DNA of 64,000 nt from Paenibacillus doosanensis (lineage in GTDB: Bacteria > Bacillota > Bacilli > Paenibacillales > NBRC-103111): the NCBI RefSeq assembly GCF_025060755.1, contig NZ_JANYUY010000002.1:1-64000 (forward strand), given 5' to 3'. Below the pieces are notes generated by a model. That model worked only from the letters and a program-made list of their open reading frames with translations. It was not told where the DNA came from and made no database searches. Made by a program: the position numbers and the translations under genes. Numbering within the stretch: position 1 is the stretch's first letter; every line of letters starts with the position of its first letter. Of the stretch, positions 7,950-16,073 are shown in pieces.

Positions 7950-8825
7950 TTAACGATTAACGGCATACGGCTCCACATGAACATGCACATTATCGATGTG
8001 ATGTTTGGTATGCATACGTCTTTCGATTTCGTCGCTAATATGATGGCTCTGCTCAACGCTGAGCTCCGCGCTGACTTCCACGACGACATCCAACAGCACG
8101 CTGCTGCCGTGAATGCGGGCGCGAATATCTTTAATCCGCTTGACGCCCGGAGTGTCTCCCACCGTCTGCCGGAATACCATCAGCTTCTCCTCATCGAAAC
8201 CGTCGGTGAGCGCATGAGTCGCTTCGGCAAAAATATCCCATGCCGTCTTGCAAATAACGATGCCTACGGCGAACGCGGCAACCGCGTCCAGAATCGGAAA
8301 CCCGAGGCGCGATCCGATGATGCCGATTGCCGCGCCAATACTCACCAAGGCGTCCGAACGATTATCGTAGGCGGCGGCCATCAGCGATTGGTTATTAATT
8401 TTGCGAGCCAGCCGGCTGTTGTATAAGTACACGCCCCACATGCAGGCGGCGCAGATTAGAGCGACCCAAGCGGCCAGCATATCCGGCGCCTGCCCGTCGT
8501 CATGAAGCAAACCTTTCCCCGCTTGCACGAGCACCTGAAGACCCGCCGCGAACATAATGAAAGAAGCGACCATGGATGCGATCGTTTCCGCTCGCATATG
8601 ACCGTACGGGTGGTCCTGATCGGGCGGCTTGCGCGAAATTCGGAGCCCTATCAATACGGCAAGCGATACGATAATATCGGTCGTATTGTTGATTCCGTCC
8701 GCCGTCAACGCCTCCGAAGAGGTGATATATCCCATGCCGATTTTGAAAACAGATAAAATCACGTAAGCGGCAATGCTGACCCATGCGCCTCTTTCGCCCT
8801 GTTTTAAATTATCGTACGTGTCCAC
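7950..8825 (-). CDS. Cation diffusion facilitator (CDF) metal exporter
   Basis: 291 residues. CDF proteins exchange protons for Zn, Fe, Mn or other divalent cations across the cytoplasmic membrane. About five to six hydrophobic segments cover residues 10-205, with the metal-site pattern TADGINNTTDI in TM2 and ALTDGFDEE after the last segment; residues 210-290 form the cytosolic dimerisation domain with the His-rich SHHISDEIERRMHTKHHIDNVHVH region split over its end. The start is GTG 8825 (GGGGGAG seven bases upstream), giving VDTYDNLKQGERGAW; an in-frame ATG at 8855 lacks a ribosome site. The metal cannot be read from sequence. Confidence 0.9.
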   Translation of the reverse strand: MDTYDNLKQGERGAWVSIAAYVILSVFKIGMGYITSSEALTADGINNTTDIIVSLAVLIGLRISRKPPDQDHPYGHMRAETIASMVASFIMFAAGLQVLVQAGKGLLHDDGQAPDMLAAWVALICAACMWGVYLYNSRLARKINNQSLMAAAYDNRSDALVSIGAAIGIIGSRLGFPILDAVAAFAVGIVICKTAWDIFAEATHALTDGFDEEKLMVFRQTVGDTPGVKRIKDIRARIHGSSVLLDVVVEVSAELSVEQSHHISDEIERRMHTKHHIDNVHVHVEPYAVNR

Positions 8826-9002
8826 CCTAGCTCTCCCCCAACTCCATGCTACCATACATGCTTGATTTTAAACCGAACCTCATCATAACAAACGAAACTT
8901 GTGTGGGTCTAGAGAAACAGTTTTTTCCCGGCAACGAAAAATAGGGGAGCTGCAACTTTGTTTTCCGGGGCAAATCTTTTTCACCGGGGGAATCAAAGCG
9001 CA

Positions 9003-9047
9003 GAAAAAAGAAACAGCGGCCCGCATGCTACGGAACACCGCTGCTTC
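9003..9047 (-). terminator. Terminator after the 9074-9496 gene
   Basis: Minus-strand GAAGCAGCGG (9038-9047) pairs with CCGCTGTTTC (9010-9019), with a mismatch near the outer end, and is followed by TTTTTT. Intrinsic terminator 27 bases after the stop codon. Confidence 0.75.
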
Positions 9048-9073
9048 CTGGTCTGCCTGGCTACGGGACGTCT

Positions 9074-9496
9074 TCACAGCCTGACGCCGGCATCAAAATA
9101 GTTATAATCGTCGTCGGAAGGATCGAACACCTCGGCTCCGTTGCCGGAGTCCGATTCGCCCGCTCCCAGACTTTGGGACATACCGATTTCATCCTTTGCG
9201 TCCAAATCTTCGTTCACCAGATGAGCGGGAATCGGGATATAATCCGTTTCATTATAGGCCGCCGCATAAGCGTCGCTCTCCGCTAAGGCCCCGTATGTAT
9301 CCTTCAACAGCCCTCCATGCGCCTGCGCGATTTCGAGCGCCGAGGTCAAATCATTCCTCTCTACATGAATGTGCAGCGTCGGGTGCTGCATTTCGTTATG
9401 CCATCCTGTCCGGTAACCGAGCTCCTCCAGCGTTTCTCTGGCAAGGGCAGCGGACTGTTCGTTTTCGAATTCGAAAAAAATCGGTACGCCTGTCAA
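9074..9496 (-). CDS. Uncharacterised protein with acidic tail
   Basis: 140 residues from TTG 9496, placed by AAAGGA about ten bases upstream. The first 75 residues look like a small alpha/beta domain (FFEFENEQSAALARETLEEL, then HPTLHIHVER), the kind of fold used for metal or ligand sensing; the last 60 are disordered, rich in Asp, Glu, Ser and Tyr. No signal peptide or membrane segment. I do not recognise the family. It is divergent from the small membrane-protein gene at 9664 and has its own terminator. Confidence 0.65.
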   Translation of the reverse strand: MTGVPIFFEFENEQSAALARETLEELGYRTGWHNEMQHPTLHIHVERNDLTSALEIAQAHGGLLKDTYGALAESDAYAAAYNETDYIPIPAHLVNEDLDAKDEIGMSQSLGAGESDSGNGAEVFDPSDDDYNYFDAGVRL

Positions 9497-9663
9497 AATA
9501 TATCATTCCTTTCGTCAAGAACCTTCTTATAACTAGATTGCCCTTGACGACGCCAGATTATTCCTTCCCCCCGCTGCCAAAGCAGACATACGCGGGTCAA
9601 GCGCCGCATAAATTGGTTACAAGTCAAGAACCGCCGCTATTTTTCAAGAAAGGGGTGAATCCC

Positions 9664-10035
9664 GTGTCTTATCATAACGATGAGCAAGACCCTTCCTTCT
9701 CTCCGGGAAAGGATGCGCTGACGGCGGAGCCGGCCGACATTCAACAAAATAAATGGATCGCCGCCGCCGCATATATTCTCTTCTTTCTGCCCTTGCTGGC
9801 CGCAAGACAATCCCGCTTCGCTATGTATCACGGCAATCAAGGGCTGGTGCTCCTGCTGCTGAACATCGTCTGCAACATCGTGCTTGGATGGATTCCGTTC
9901 ATCGGCTTGTTTCTTGTGCCGCTGGCCAATCTCGCCACGCTGGTACTCGCCGTCATCGGCATCGTCCAGGCTACCGGCGGGCAGCTGAAGCCGCTGCCGA
10001 TCATCGGTACGATTTCCATCCTGAAAGTGCCTTAG
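9664..10035 (+). CDS. Small membrane protein, DUF4870-like
   Basis: 123 residues from GTG 9664 with AAAGGGGTGA seven bases upstream; the open frame runs further upstream but is a shadow of the divergent gene. A hydrophilic first 35 residues is followed by three hydrophobic segments: AAAAYILFFLPLLAARQS, LVLLLLNIVCNIVLGWIPFIGLFLV (split by a turn) and LATLVLAVIGIVQA. The order and the FAMYHGNQGLVL link resemble small DUF4870-type membrane proteins. Function unknown. A hairpin without U-tract follows at 10060-10095. Confidence 0.65.
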   Translation: MSYHNDEQDPSFSPGKDALTAEPADIQQNKWIAAAAYILFFLPLLAARQSRFAMYHGNQGLVLLLLNIVCNIVLGWIPFIGLFLVPLANLATLVLAVIGIVQATGGQLKPLPIIGTISILKVP

Positions 10036-10059
10036 TATGCCGTATGCGGCACGTCGGCA

Positions 10060-10095
10060 AGCCGGAGCTAACTGAACCTGTCAGAAGCTCCGGCT
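10060..10095. other. U-less hairpin at a convergent junction
   Basis: AGCCGGAGCT (10060-10069) pairs perfectly with AGCTCCGGCT (10086-10095) around a 16-base loop. No T-run follows on either strand, so it is not a classical intrinsic terminator. It sits between the convergent genes ending at 10035 and 10132. Similar hairpins occur at 27213-27270 and 48867-48912. Confidence 0.6.
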
Positions 10096-10131
10096 CCGCA
10101 CGCGCCCATCTGTCTTATGGCCGCGCAAAAG

Positions 10132-10647
10132 TTATTTCGCCCCCGCCGCAGCATTCCGGGCAGATTCCTCCTGCAGCGGCATCGTCAAGCAAGCCTGCAG
10201 TTTGCCTTCCTTGAATATGCAGCGATACTCGCTTGGCTCCGCTCCTGCCAGCATCGGAGGCAGAAAATGCCGGACATGCCCGGCGATTCCCTGATTGTCC
10301 GGCTGAACGACCCAATCGACCGCCTTCCAAGCAAGAATGCCTTCTTCCGACTCTGCCGGTGAAGCAAACGCATCCTTATATTCCTCCGGCAAGTCCGCTG
10401 TATACACATACATTCCCCCGGCAAACCGGCCATCGGTCTCCCAAGTCACGATCCCGCCGAACCGGGCTGACCGCAGCCCTATGCCCGTTTCCTCCCAAGC
10501 CTCTCGGATCACACTGTCGTAGGGAGTCTCTCCGGGTTCCAGCTTGCCCCCTACGCCATTCCACATCCCCTTGAGCGGAGCATGATGCCGATTGATCATC
10601 AGCACCCGGTCCTCTTTTCGAATAAAGCATAAATTATAGTTTAACAT
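10132..10647 (-). CDS. Nudix hydrolase (MutT-like)
   Basis: 171 residues. The complete Nudix box GX5EX7REUXEEXGU is visible at residues 34-56 (G34, E40, R48, E49, E52, E53, G55), so Mg-dependent hydrolysis of a nucleoside diphosphate linked to another moiety is expected. The surrounding HAPLKGMWNGVGGKLEPGE resembles 8-oxo-dGTP diphosphatases (MutT/YtkD type), but substrate specificity in this superfamily cannot be read from the box. The C-terminal 45 residues go beyond the core fold. It is a single gene with a weak GGGGGAGA site before the ATG. Confidence 0.85.
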   Translation of the reverse strand: MLNYNLCFIRKEDRVLMINRHHAPLKGMWNGVGGKLEPGETPYDSVIREAWEETGIGLRSARFGGIVTWETDGRFAGGMYVYTADLPEEYKDAFASPAESEEGILAWKAVDWVVQPDNQGIAGHVRHFLPPMLAGAEPSEYRCIFKEGKLQACLTMPLQEESARNAAAGAK

Positions 10648-10730
10648 GACGCAATCTTCTCCCCCTGATCACCGTTTTTATAAATTCATGTACACTCATG
10701 ATAACAAATTGCGGATTTTCAAAAAAACAT

Positions 10731-10761
10731 TAAAAAAGCCCCGTTCCAGCGGAACGGAGCT
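10731..10761 (-). terminator. Terminator after tRNA-Lys
   Basis: Minus-strand AGCTCCGTTCC (10751-10761) pairs with GGAACGGGGCT (10737-10747) around a GCT loop, followed by six T residues (10731-10736). Confidence 0.9.
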
Positions 10762-10787
10762 TCGTTAGTTGCACAAATTCGTCAGTA

Positions 10788-10859
10788 TAGGCCCGGTGGG
10801 GGTCGAACCCACAACCTACCGGTTAAGAGCCGGTTGCTCTGCCATTGAGCTACGGACCT
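10788..10859 (-). tRNA. tRNA-Lys (anticodon CUU)
   Basis: A full cloverleaf can be drawn: acceptor AGGTCCG/CGGGCCT with one G-U pair, D stem GCTC/GAGC, anticodon stem ACCGG/CCGGT with loop CTCTTAA giving CUU, and T stem GTGGG/CCCAC with loop TTCGACC. The discriminator is A at 10788. The 3' CCA is not encoded (TACT follows), so it must be added by the CCA-adding enzyme. It reads AAG lysine codons. It stands alone, with its own promoter and terminator. Confidence 0.97.
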
Positions 10860-10872
10860 GCGAACAAGCATC

Positions 10873-10901
10873 ATTATAGCATAAGCTCATATCGAGATCA
10901 A
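10873..10901 (-). promoter_or_regulatory. SigmaA promoter of tRNA-Lys
   Basis: Minus strand: -35 TTGATC (10896-10901), 17-base spacer, -10 TATAAT (10873-10878). The expected start is only about seven bases before the mature tRNA 5' end. Confidence 0.85.
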
Positions 10902-11008
10902 CTCATTGTTTGCTGCCCTCGCCATCCTCCTTTTTCTGCTGCAATACGCTGACATGCTGGCGAACAAGCTCAGAGGAATGAAAGCAGCGAAATTTTAACA
11001 TATTATGT

Positions 11009-11037
11009 TTGTCAATCGGAATTTGTTTTGGTATGAT
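11009..11037 (+). promoter_or_regulatory. SigmaA promoter of the aldolase-like gene
   Basis: -35 TTGTCA (11009-11014), 17-base spacer, -10 TATGAT (11032-11037). Transcription should start near 11044, which leaves a leader of about 160 bases before ATG 11207. The leader contains no recognised riboswitch; a short repeated pattern (CTTAAAAGC twice, near 11094 and 11111) is its only obvious feature. The rest of the 10860-11206 gap is empty to my reading. Confidence 0.75.
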
Positions 11038-11206
11038 GATTGACAAAGTACTTAATGATGTGTAATGATAGGGTTAGTGAAAATTACTTTACCGCTTAAA
11101 AGCCATAAAGCTTAAAAGCTGCAAAGTGCAATCGGACAACGTAACGCCCGCTGTACGCTTTCTTTGCCGGGCTGCACGCCGCACAATGGGAAAAGGAGCA
11201 ACGATT

Positions 11207-12175
11207 ATGACAAGAAATACAAATCACAAAATTTTGGATTGCACGATTCGTGACGGAGGTCTCGTCAACAACTGGGATTTTAGCGTTAAAATGGTACAAG
11301 ACATGTATGCGGGCTTGAGCGAAGCCGGCGTGGAATATATGGAAATCGGTTATAAAAACTCAGCCAAGCTTTTGAAGGGTGCCGATGCGGGCCCGTGGCG
11401 TTTTTTGAACGAAGATTTTTTGAAGGAAGTCATTCATACCAAAACCGACACGAAGCTGTCCGCTCTCGTAGATATCGGCCGTGTGGACGAGAACGACATT
11501 TTGCCGCGCGAGCAAAGCCAGCTTGACCTGATCCGTGTAGCGACCTACATCAAGGATGTAGACAAAGCGCTGGAGCTTGTCCGCAAGTTCAATAGCTACG
11601 GCTACGAAACAAGCGTCAACATTATGGCGCTGTCCCATGTTATGGAAAACGAGCTGACCGAAGCTTTCGAGGAGATCAACAAATCTCCGGTCGACGTCGT
11701 CTACATCGTTGACTCCTACGGCAGCATGGATTACAGCGACATCGATTATTTGGCTGCGAAATTCCAGCGCTTGCTTCCTGAAAAGAAGCTTGGCTTGCAT
11801 ATGCATAACAATATGCAGTTGGCCTTCTCCAATACGATCATGGGCGCTAGCAAAGGTGTCGAATTTCTCGACGCATCCGTATTCGGCATGGGCCGCGCGG
11901 CCGGCAACTGCCCTACTGAGCTGCTCGTAAGCCATTTGAAAAACCCTAGATATGAAGTGCGTCCTGTTCTCGACCTGATCGAGAAGCATATGATTCCTAT
12001 GCGCGAGAAAGTGGAATGGGGCTACATCGTTCCTTACATGATCGCAGGCGTGTTGAACGAGCATCCTCGTGCGGCTATGGCGCTTCGCGCAAGCAGCGAT
12101 AAAGATAAATACGTTGAATTTTACGACAAGCTGACTTCCCCGGAAGCGATGCCTACCAATCATCATTCCGACTAA
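11207..12175 (+). CDS. Aldolase-like enzyme of the DRE-TIM metallolyase superfamily
   Basis: 322 residues from ATG 11207, with AAAAGGAG eight bases upstream. The N-terminal LDCTIRDGGLVNNW is the DRE-type signature that supplies a metal-binding Asp and catalytic Arg, and HMHNNMQLAF (about residue 200) supplies the two metal-binding histidines; the GMGRAAGN segment follows. The nearest functional families are 4-hydroxy-2-oxovalerate aldolase and HMG-CoA lyase, but the usual partner genes (acetaldehyde dehydrogenase) are absent, so the substrate is unknown. The C-terminus ends in HHSD. It is a single-gene transcript with its own promoter and terminator. Confidence 0.85.
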   Translation: MTRNTNHKILDCTIRDGGLVNNWDFSVKMVQDMYAGLSEAGVEYMEIGYKNSAKLLKGADAGPWRFLNEDFLKEVIHTKTDTKLSALVDIGRVDENDILPREQSQLDLIRVATYIKDVDKALELVRKFNSYGYETSVNIMALSHVMENELTEAFEEINKSPVDVVYIVDSYGSMDYSDIDYLAAKFQRLLPEKKLGLHMHNNMQLAFSNTIMGASKGVEFLDASVFGMGRAAGNCPTELLVSHLKNPRYEVRPVLDLIEKHMIPMREKVEWGYIVPYMIAGVLNEHPRAAMALRASSDKDKYVEFYDKLTSPEAMPTNHHSD

Positions 12176-12187
12176 TCCCGGAAGTAC

Positions 12188-12228
12188 AAAAAAGACGGTT
12201 GCCCTTGCGGCGCATCCGTCTTTTTTTT
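12188..12228. terminator. Bidirectional terminator between convergent genes
   Basis: AAAAAAGACGG (12188-12198) pairs with CCGTCTTTTTT (12216-12226). T-runs follow on both strands, ending the aldolase-like gene (plus) and the NlpC/P60 gene (minus). Confidence 0.9.
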
Positions 12229-12233
12229 GAATG

Positions 12234-12725
12234 TTACTTGATAACCCGGCGAGCCGTTTGATAGTGGTTGTTCCACCAGCCCGAATTCAGATTGGAAATC
12301 TTGACTCCGCCTTCGCCGTACGTATGCAAAATTTTGCCGTTGCCGATATAAATCGCCACGTGATGCACCGGGGAGTAGAAGAATACCAGATCTCCCGCTT
12401 TCAAGTTTTTACGCGCAACGAAGGTGCCGGCTTTCGACTGTTCTTTCGAAGTGCGCGGCAGCGAAATGCCGATCTTCTTGTACACATATTGAGTGAAAGA
12501 AGAGCAATCGAACGATTTCGTGCTGCCCGCCGTAGCGCCATATTTGTATGGAACTCCTAAATACTTTTTCCCGATCGAGATGACGCTTTGCGCTTTGGAT
12601 GATGCCGTTGCCGATGCGGCCTCTACGGAATGCGTAGGCAGTACGGCCGCGGTAGTTGCGAACATGGTAAGGCTAAGGCCGATACACAGCAACGATTTGC
12701 TGAGATTTTTTTTCATGGATGTCAT
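12234..12725 (-). CDS. Secreted NlpC/P60 peptidoglycan endopeptidase
   Basis: 163 residues: a signal peptide (about 1-37, with cleavage near VEAAS) followed directly by a single NlpC/P60 domain (about 45-163). The catalytic Cys lies in FDCSSFTQYVYKK (near residue 74), the His in HHVAIYIGNGK (near 122) and the third polar residue in the following ILHTYG segment. Such enzymes cut between D-Glu and the diamino acid of stem peptides in the cell wall. There is no SH3b or LysM anchor, unlike the paralogue at 31063. ATG 12725 has AGGGGGA upstream. A possible extended -10 (TGATATGGT) lies at 12772-12780. Confidence 0.92.
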   Translation of the reverse strand: MTSMKKNLSKSLLCIGLSLTMFATTAAVLPTHSVEAASATASSKAQSVISIGKKYLGVPYKYGATAGSTKSFDCSSFTQYVYKKIGISLPRTSKEQSKAGTFVARKNLKAGDLVFFYSPVHHVAIYIGNGKILHTYGEGGVKISNLNSGWWNNHYQTARRVIK

Positions 12726-13122
12726 GACTTATTCCCCCTGGATCGTGTTATTAGGCGTATCACCTGTAACTACCATATCACATCAAAAAATGGGGTTATT
12801 TACTAGAAACCTCGCAAAACCTTGCCGCTCTTGGCCCGAAACGCTATTATGAGAAATCCATGAGAATTTTTTAAAGAAATCTTTCTTGACAAAGAAAGGG
12901 GTTTCGCTTTCATTGGCTTCCTGCTTTTCCACAGCTCTGCTCTTGACTTATCCGTTCATCATTGCCCGCTAATGCCTGATTTCCCCCCGCAAACGTAAGC
13001 TCTCAAACCGGAATCCTGTTTTTTCCTTGGCCAAATTGCCGTTTTCCCCGTTTGCTCCCAAATTTTGTGGATATGCTAAAACTAGCAAGATAAACAATTC
13101 CATGAAGCAGGAGGCATTCAAG
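12726..13122. other. Divergent intergenic region, no gene seen
   Basis: Separates the minus-strand NlpC/P60 gene from the plus-strand PepSY gene. It should hold both promoters. I see a possible extended -10 for the NlpC gene (12772-12780, minus strand) and a TTGACA at about 12889 with only a poor -10 17 bases later. No tRNA, repeat or small gene with a ribosome site was found. Confidence 0.5.
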
Positions 13123-13530
13123 ATGAAACATCTCGCATGGTTAGCCGCTTTTATTCTGCTGGTCGTCGAAGGGGTTATGATCGGCCCTATTCAAACGTCG
13201 GCCCAATCCGCGGCAAACGGTTTGGCGGCTTCGGCTTGGCAGCAAACCCCGGAAGCGGACGAGCTGAGCGCATATGAAGAAGAGCAGGCGGAGCTGCAAA
13301 AGCAGGCCAAAATCTCCAAGGATCAAAGCATCGCGATCGCCAAGCAAAAGGTTGCGGGCACCGTGCAGGAAGTCGAGCTTGACACCGAGGACGGCACGGT
13401 TATTTACAACGTCGTGATCGAGGACAACAAGGATCAGGTCATGGAAGTCAAGGTCGATGCCGCAACCGGAAATATTATTACCGTGGAAGCGTCCGACGAC
13501 GAGATCGAAGCGGCCGAGGATATGGAATAA
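13123..13530 (+). CDS. Secreted PepSY-domain protein
   Basis: 135 residues from ATG 13123, with AGGAGG eight bases upstream. The first 30 residues form a signal peptide or membrane anchor. Residues 60-125 carry one PepSY domain (SKDQSIAIAKQKVAG, then VIYNVVIEDN and VKVDAATGNIITVE). PepSY domains are thought to bind or inhibit secreted peptidases and often occur next to two-component systems; here a histidine kinase gene follows, but a terminator at 13561-13588 separates them. The C-terminus is very acidic. Confidence 0.85.
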   Translation: MKHLAWLAAFILLVVEGVMIGPIQTSAQSAANGLAASAWQQTPEADELSAYEEEQAELQKQAKISKDQSIAIAKQKVAGTVQEVELDTEDGTVIYNVVIEDNKDQVMEVKVDAATGNIITVEASDDEIEAAEDME

Positions 13531-13560
13531 TCGCCAAGCGCCGCTGCCGCAGGCCTTTCC

Positions 13561-13588
13561 AGCCTTCTGTCGCATAGGACAGAGGGCT
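13561..13588 (+). terminator. Terminator after the PepSY gene
   Basis: AGCCTTCTGTC (13561-13571) pairs with GACAGAGGGCT (13578-13588) with one G-U pair, followed by CTTCTTTCT. It suggests that the PepSY gene and the kinase gene are not fully co-transcribed. Confidence 0.6.
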
Positions 13589-13667
13589 CTTCTTTCTGCA
13601 GCGGAACTCGGATGCACAATTAAGCCCTTCGCTCGTGCGGGGGCCAGCCGTGGTGGTGAATATGCGC

Positions 13668-15077
13668 ATGAAGCTAGTCCGGTTTCGCTGGGCCCAGCTG
13701 CCGATTCTGTGGAGATTGACGCTCTGGTCGTCTCTTCTGCTGTGCTGCCTTTTTATCGCCTATACGGTGGTACAGTACATCGTGATCAACCAATGGATGA
13801 TGAGCCAGGAAGAGAAAGCAATCCGCAAAAATATGGATGAAATCATCGGTTATTTTCAAGAAAAAAACGCCGCCGGCACGGAGCAGATTCAAGCCGGTTC
13901 CAGCTTTTTGCGCAAAATTATTCAAACGAACCAGCTCATTCGGGTATTGGACGGCGACGGAACGATTGTGGTCAGCTTGTCGAATAAATTGCCGGAGGAT
14001 TGGGTCGTTCCCTTTCCCGTCAAGCAGCCGCAGCTCACGAGCATTTGGCATGTGGAGAATCATCTGCTCATTATGCGCCAGCCTCTATCGACCCAGGGCT
14101 TCTCCGGAAGCGTGGAAATCGCCAATAATCTGGAGCATTTCGATATGCTGAACAATATGATCCTGCTCGTAATGGTAGCCGGCGGTTTCGGAGCCGTACT
14201 GCTCAGCGGGATCGGCGGCATGCTGATTGCCAGGCAGCTGCTGAAGCCGGTGCAATCGGTGACGGAAACGATGCGCAGAATAAAGCAAAAGGGGATTCAC
14301 GAGCGAGTCGCCTCGCCCAACAATCATGATGAAATATCGATGCTGGCCAAGCTGTTCAACGACATGATGGACCAGGTAGAGACCTCGTTTCAGAAGCAAA
14401 AGCAGTTCGTGGAGGATGCTTCTCATGAGCTTAGAACGCCGATTGCGATTATCGAAGGCCATCTGTCGCTCCTGGACCGTTGGGGCAAGAACGATCCCGC
14501 TCTGGTCGACGAATCGCTGACGGCGTCTCTTCAGGAGCTTCAGCGGTTAAAAGGGATCGTCAGAGAGCTGCTGGAGCTGACCCGAGCGGATTCGCAGCAT
14601 CAGGCGGGTCAAACGGAGCAAGTGAAGCTCGCCAAAAAAGTATTGCACACGGTGAAAAATGTATCCGTTCTTCACCCGCAATTTACGTTTCATTCCGACC
14701 TGCATGCCCTCTCCGGGGCTGTTATCCGCATCGCTCCCCAGCATCTGGAGCAAATACTGCTCATCCTGCTGGATAATGCCGTAAAATATTCGCGGGACCG
14801 GCGCGAGATCCGGATCACCGGGGCTCTGCGGGACCGGATGGTCTGTCTCGACATCGCCGATTACGGCATCGGCATTCCCGAAGCCGATCTGCCTTATGTA
14901 TTCGACCGCTTCTATCGGGTGGACAAAGCCCGAAGCCGGGAAAGAGGCGGGACCGGGCTGGGGCTGGCCATTTGCAAGAAGCTCGTGGAGCGCTATGGCG
15001 GCGAAATCGGCCTCACGAGCAAGGAAAACGCTGGCACTCGCGTCACCCTCCGTTTCCCGGCCGAGCCCTCGCCGTAA
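13668..15077 (+). CDS. Membrane sensor histidine kinase without an adjacent response regulator
   Basis: About 469 residues. TM1 lies near residues 15-38 and TM2 near 165-188, enclosing a roughly 125-residue extracellular sensor region; HAMP follows (LLKPVQSVTETM), then the HisKA H-box FVEDASHELRTPIAI with the phosphorylated His, and the ATPase with N-box ILLDNAVKYS, G1 DYGIGIPE and G2 GTGLGLAI. This is the OmpR-partner (ArlS/YkoH-like) kinase class. GGTGGTGA precedes ATG 13668; ATG 13662 is also possible. No response-regulator gene lies on either side, which is unusual for this class. The PepSY gene upstream may be functionally linked. Confidence 0.88.
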   Translation: MKLVRFRWAQLPILWRLTLWSSLLLCCLFIAYTVVQYIVINQWMMSQEEKAIRKNMDEIIGYFQEKNAAGTEQIQAGSSFLRKIIQTNQLIRVLDGDGTIVVSLSNKLPEDWVVPFPVKQPQLTSIWHVENHLLIMRQPLSTQGFSGSVEIANNLEHFDMLNNMILLVMVAGGFGAVLLSGIGGMLIARQLLKPVQSVTETMRRIKQKGIHERVASPNNHDEISMLAKLFNDMMDQVETSFQKQKQFVEDASHELRTPIAIIEGHLSLLDRWGKNDPALVDESLTASLQELQRLKGIVRELLELTRADSQHQAGQTEQVKLAKKVLHTVKNVSVLHPQFTFHSDLHALSGAVIRIAPQHLEQILLILLDNAVKYSRDRREIRITGALRDRMVCLDIADYGIGIPEADLPYVFDRFYRVDKARSRERGGTGLGLAICKKLVERYGGEIGLTSKENAGTRVTLRFPAEPSP

Positions 15078-15203
15078 AACAAGCCTCATTCCTAAGCGAT
15101 TGCGACGCGCGGCGCTTCCCCTCCTCCCTCTCATCTATGGTACTATTAGTTTAAGTTCTTACTATTCGGCATCGTATGTGGCCGACAGGAGGTGAATGAC
15201 GGG

Positions 15204-16022
15204 ATGCAGCCGAACCTTACCCGCAAAACGCCCAAGCAGCTGCTCAATCCGGCCAGCGGCTATTTGACCGGGTACAGTCACACATTGAATCCGTATGCAG
15301 GCTGTGCCTTCGCCTGCTCGTACTGCTATGTCCGCGAGATGCCCGTAGCCAAGTTCCGGCGGGAGCCGTGGGGCTCGTGGATCGACGTCAAGGAGGGCGC
15401 CGCTGCCATCCTGCTCAAGGAACTGGCGAAAGCGAAGCGCAAAGGGCCGGTGACAATCTTCATGTCGTCGAGCACCGACCCGTATCAGCCGGCCGAGCAC
15501 CGCGAGCGGCTTACCCGCTCCCTGCTGGAGGCGATGACTGACGAGCCGCCGGATTTCGTGCTCGTACAGACGCGCAGCCCGCTGGTGACGCGGGATATCG
15601 ACCTGCTGCAGCAGCTCGGCGGGCGCGTCCGCGTCAGTATGACCGTCGAGACCGACCTTGAGCCGGTCCGCCGGGCGTTCACTCCGGCCGCTCCGCCGAT
15701 AGCGGCGCGCCTCTCGGCCTTGAAGCGGCTAGCCGCCGCAGGGATCGACGCGCAGGCGGCGGTCTCGCCGGTGCTGCCCTCCTCGGAGCGGTTCGCCGAA
15801 CGGCTGGCCGAAGCCGTCGGCCGCGTATGCATCGACGACTTCTTCATGGGCGACGGCAGCGGCGGCAAGCGCACCGAGCGGCTCGGCATCCGCCGCATCT
15901 ACGAGGAGCTGGAGCTAACCGATTGGTACGACCGGACGGCTTACCTGGAGGTGCTCTCCGCATTGTACGGCGTCTTCGGCGAAGAGCGCGTCTATGTGAG
16001 CCAGGCCGGATTTTTGCCCTGA
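15204..16022 (+). CDS. SPL-family radical SAM protein
   Basis: 272 residues from ATG 15204; the GTG at 15192 overlaps the AGGAGG ribosome site and is rejected. The [4Fe-4S] cysteines are C-x3-C-x2-C in GCAFACSYCYVRE (near residues 28-36). The following segments VTIFMSSSTDPYQPAE and VSMTVETDLEPVRR are typical of the spore photoproduct lyase-like (Rv2578c/SplB-related) group. It is shorter than true SplB (about 340 residues), so DNA photoproduct repair is not established; a radical-based modification of unknown substrate is expected. It starts 126 bases after the kinase gene, possibly in the same transcript, and ends at a bidirectional terminator. Confidence 0.8.
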   Translation: MQPNLTRKTPKQLLNPASGYLTGYSHTLNPYAGCAFACSYCYVREMPVAKFRREPWGSWIDVKEGAAAILLKELAKAKRKGPVTIFMSSSTDPYQPAEHRERLTRSLLEAMTDEPPDFVLVQTRSPLVTRDIDLLQQLGGRVRVSMTVETDLEPVRRAFTPAAPPIAARLSALKRLAAAGIDAQAAVSPVLPSSERFAERLAEAVGRVCIDDFFMGDGSGGKRTERLGIRRIYEELELTDWYDRTAYLEVLSALYGVFGEERVYVSQAGFLP

Positions 16023-16073
16023 CGGTAAGATGGGACGGCGTGCGAATCGTTTGTCCCAGGCTGATAACGCAAT

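Noticed and set aside
10903-11001. Minus-strand frame of 32 codons upstream of tRNA-Lys
   Set aside because: No ribosome site, and its 3' end abuts the -35 box of the tRNA promoter.
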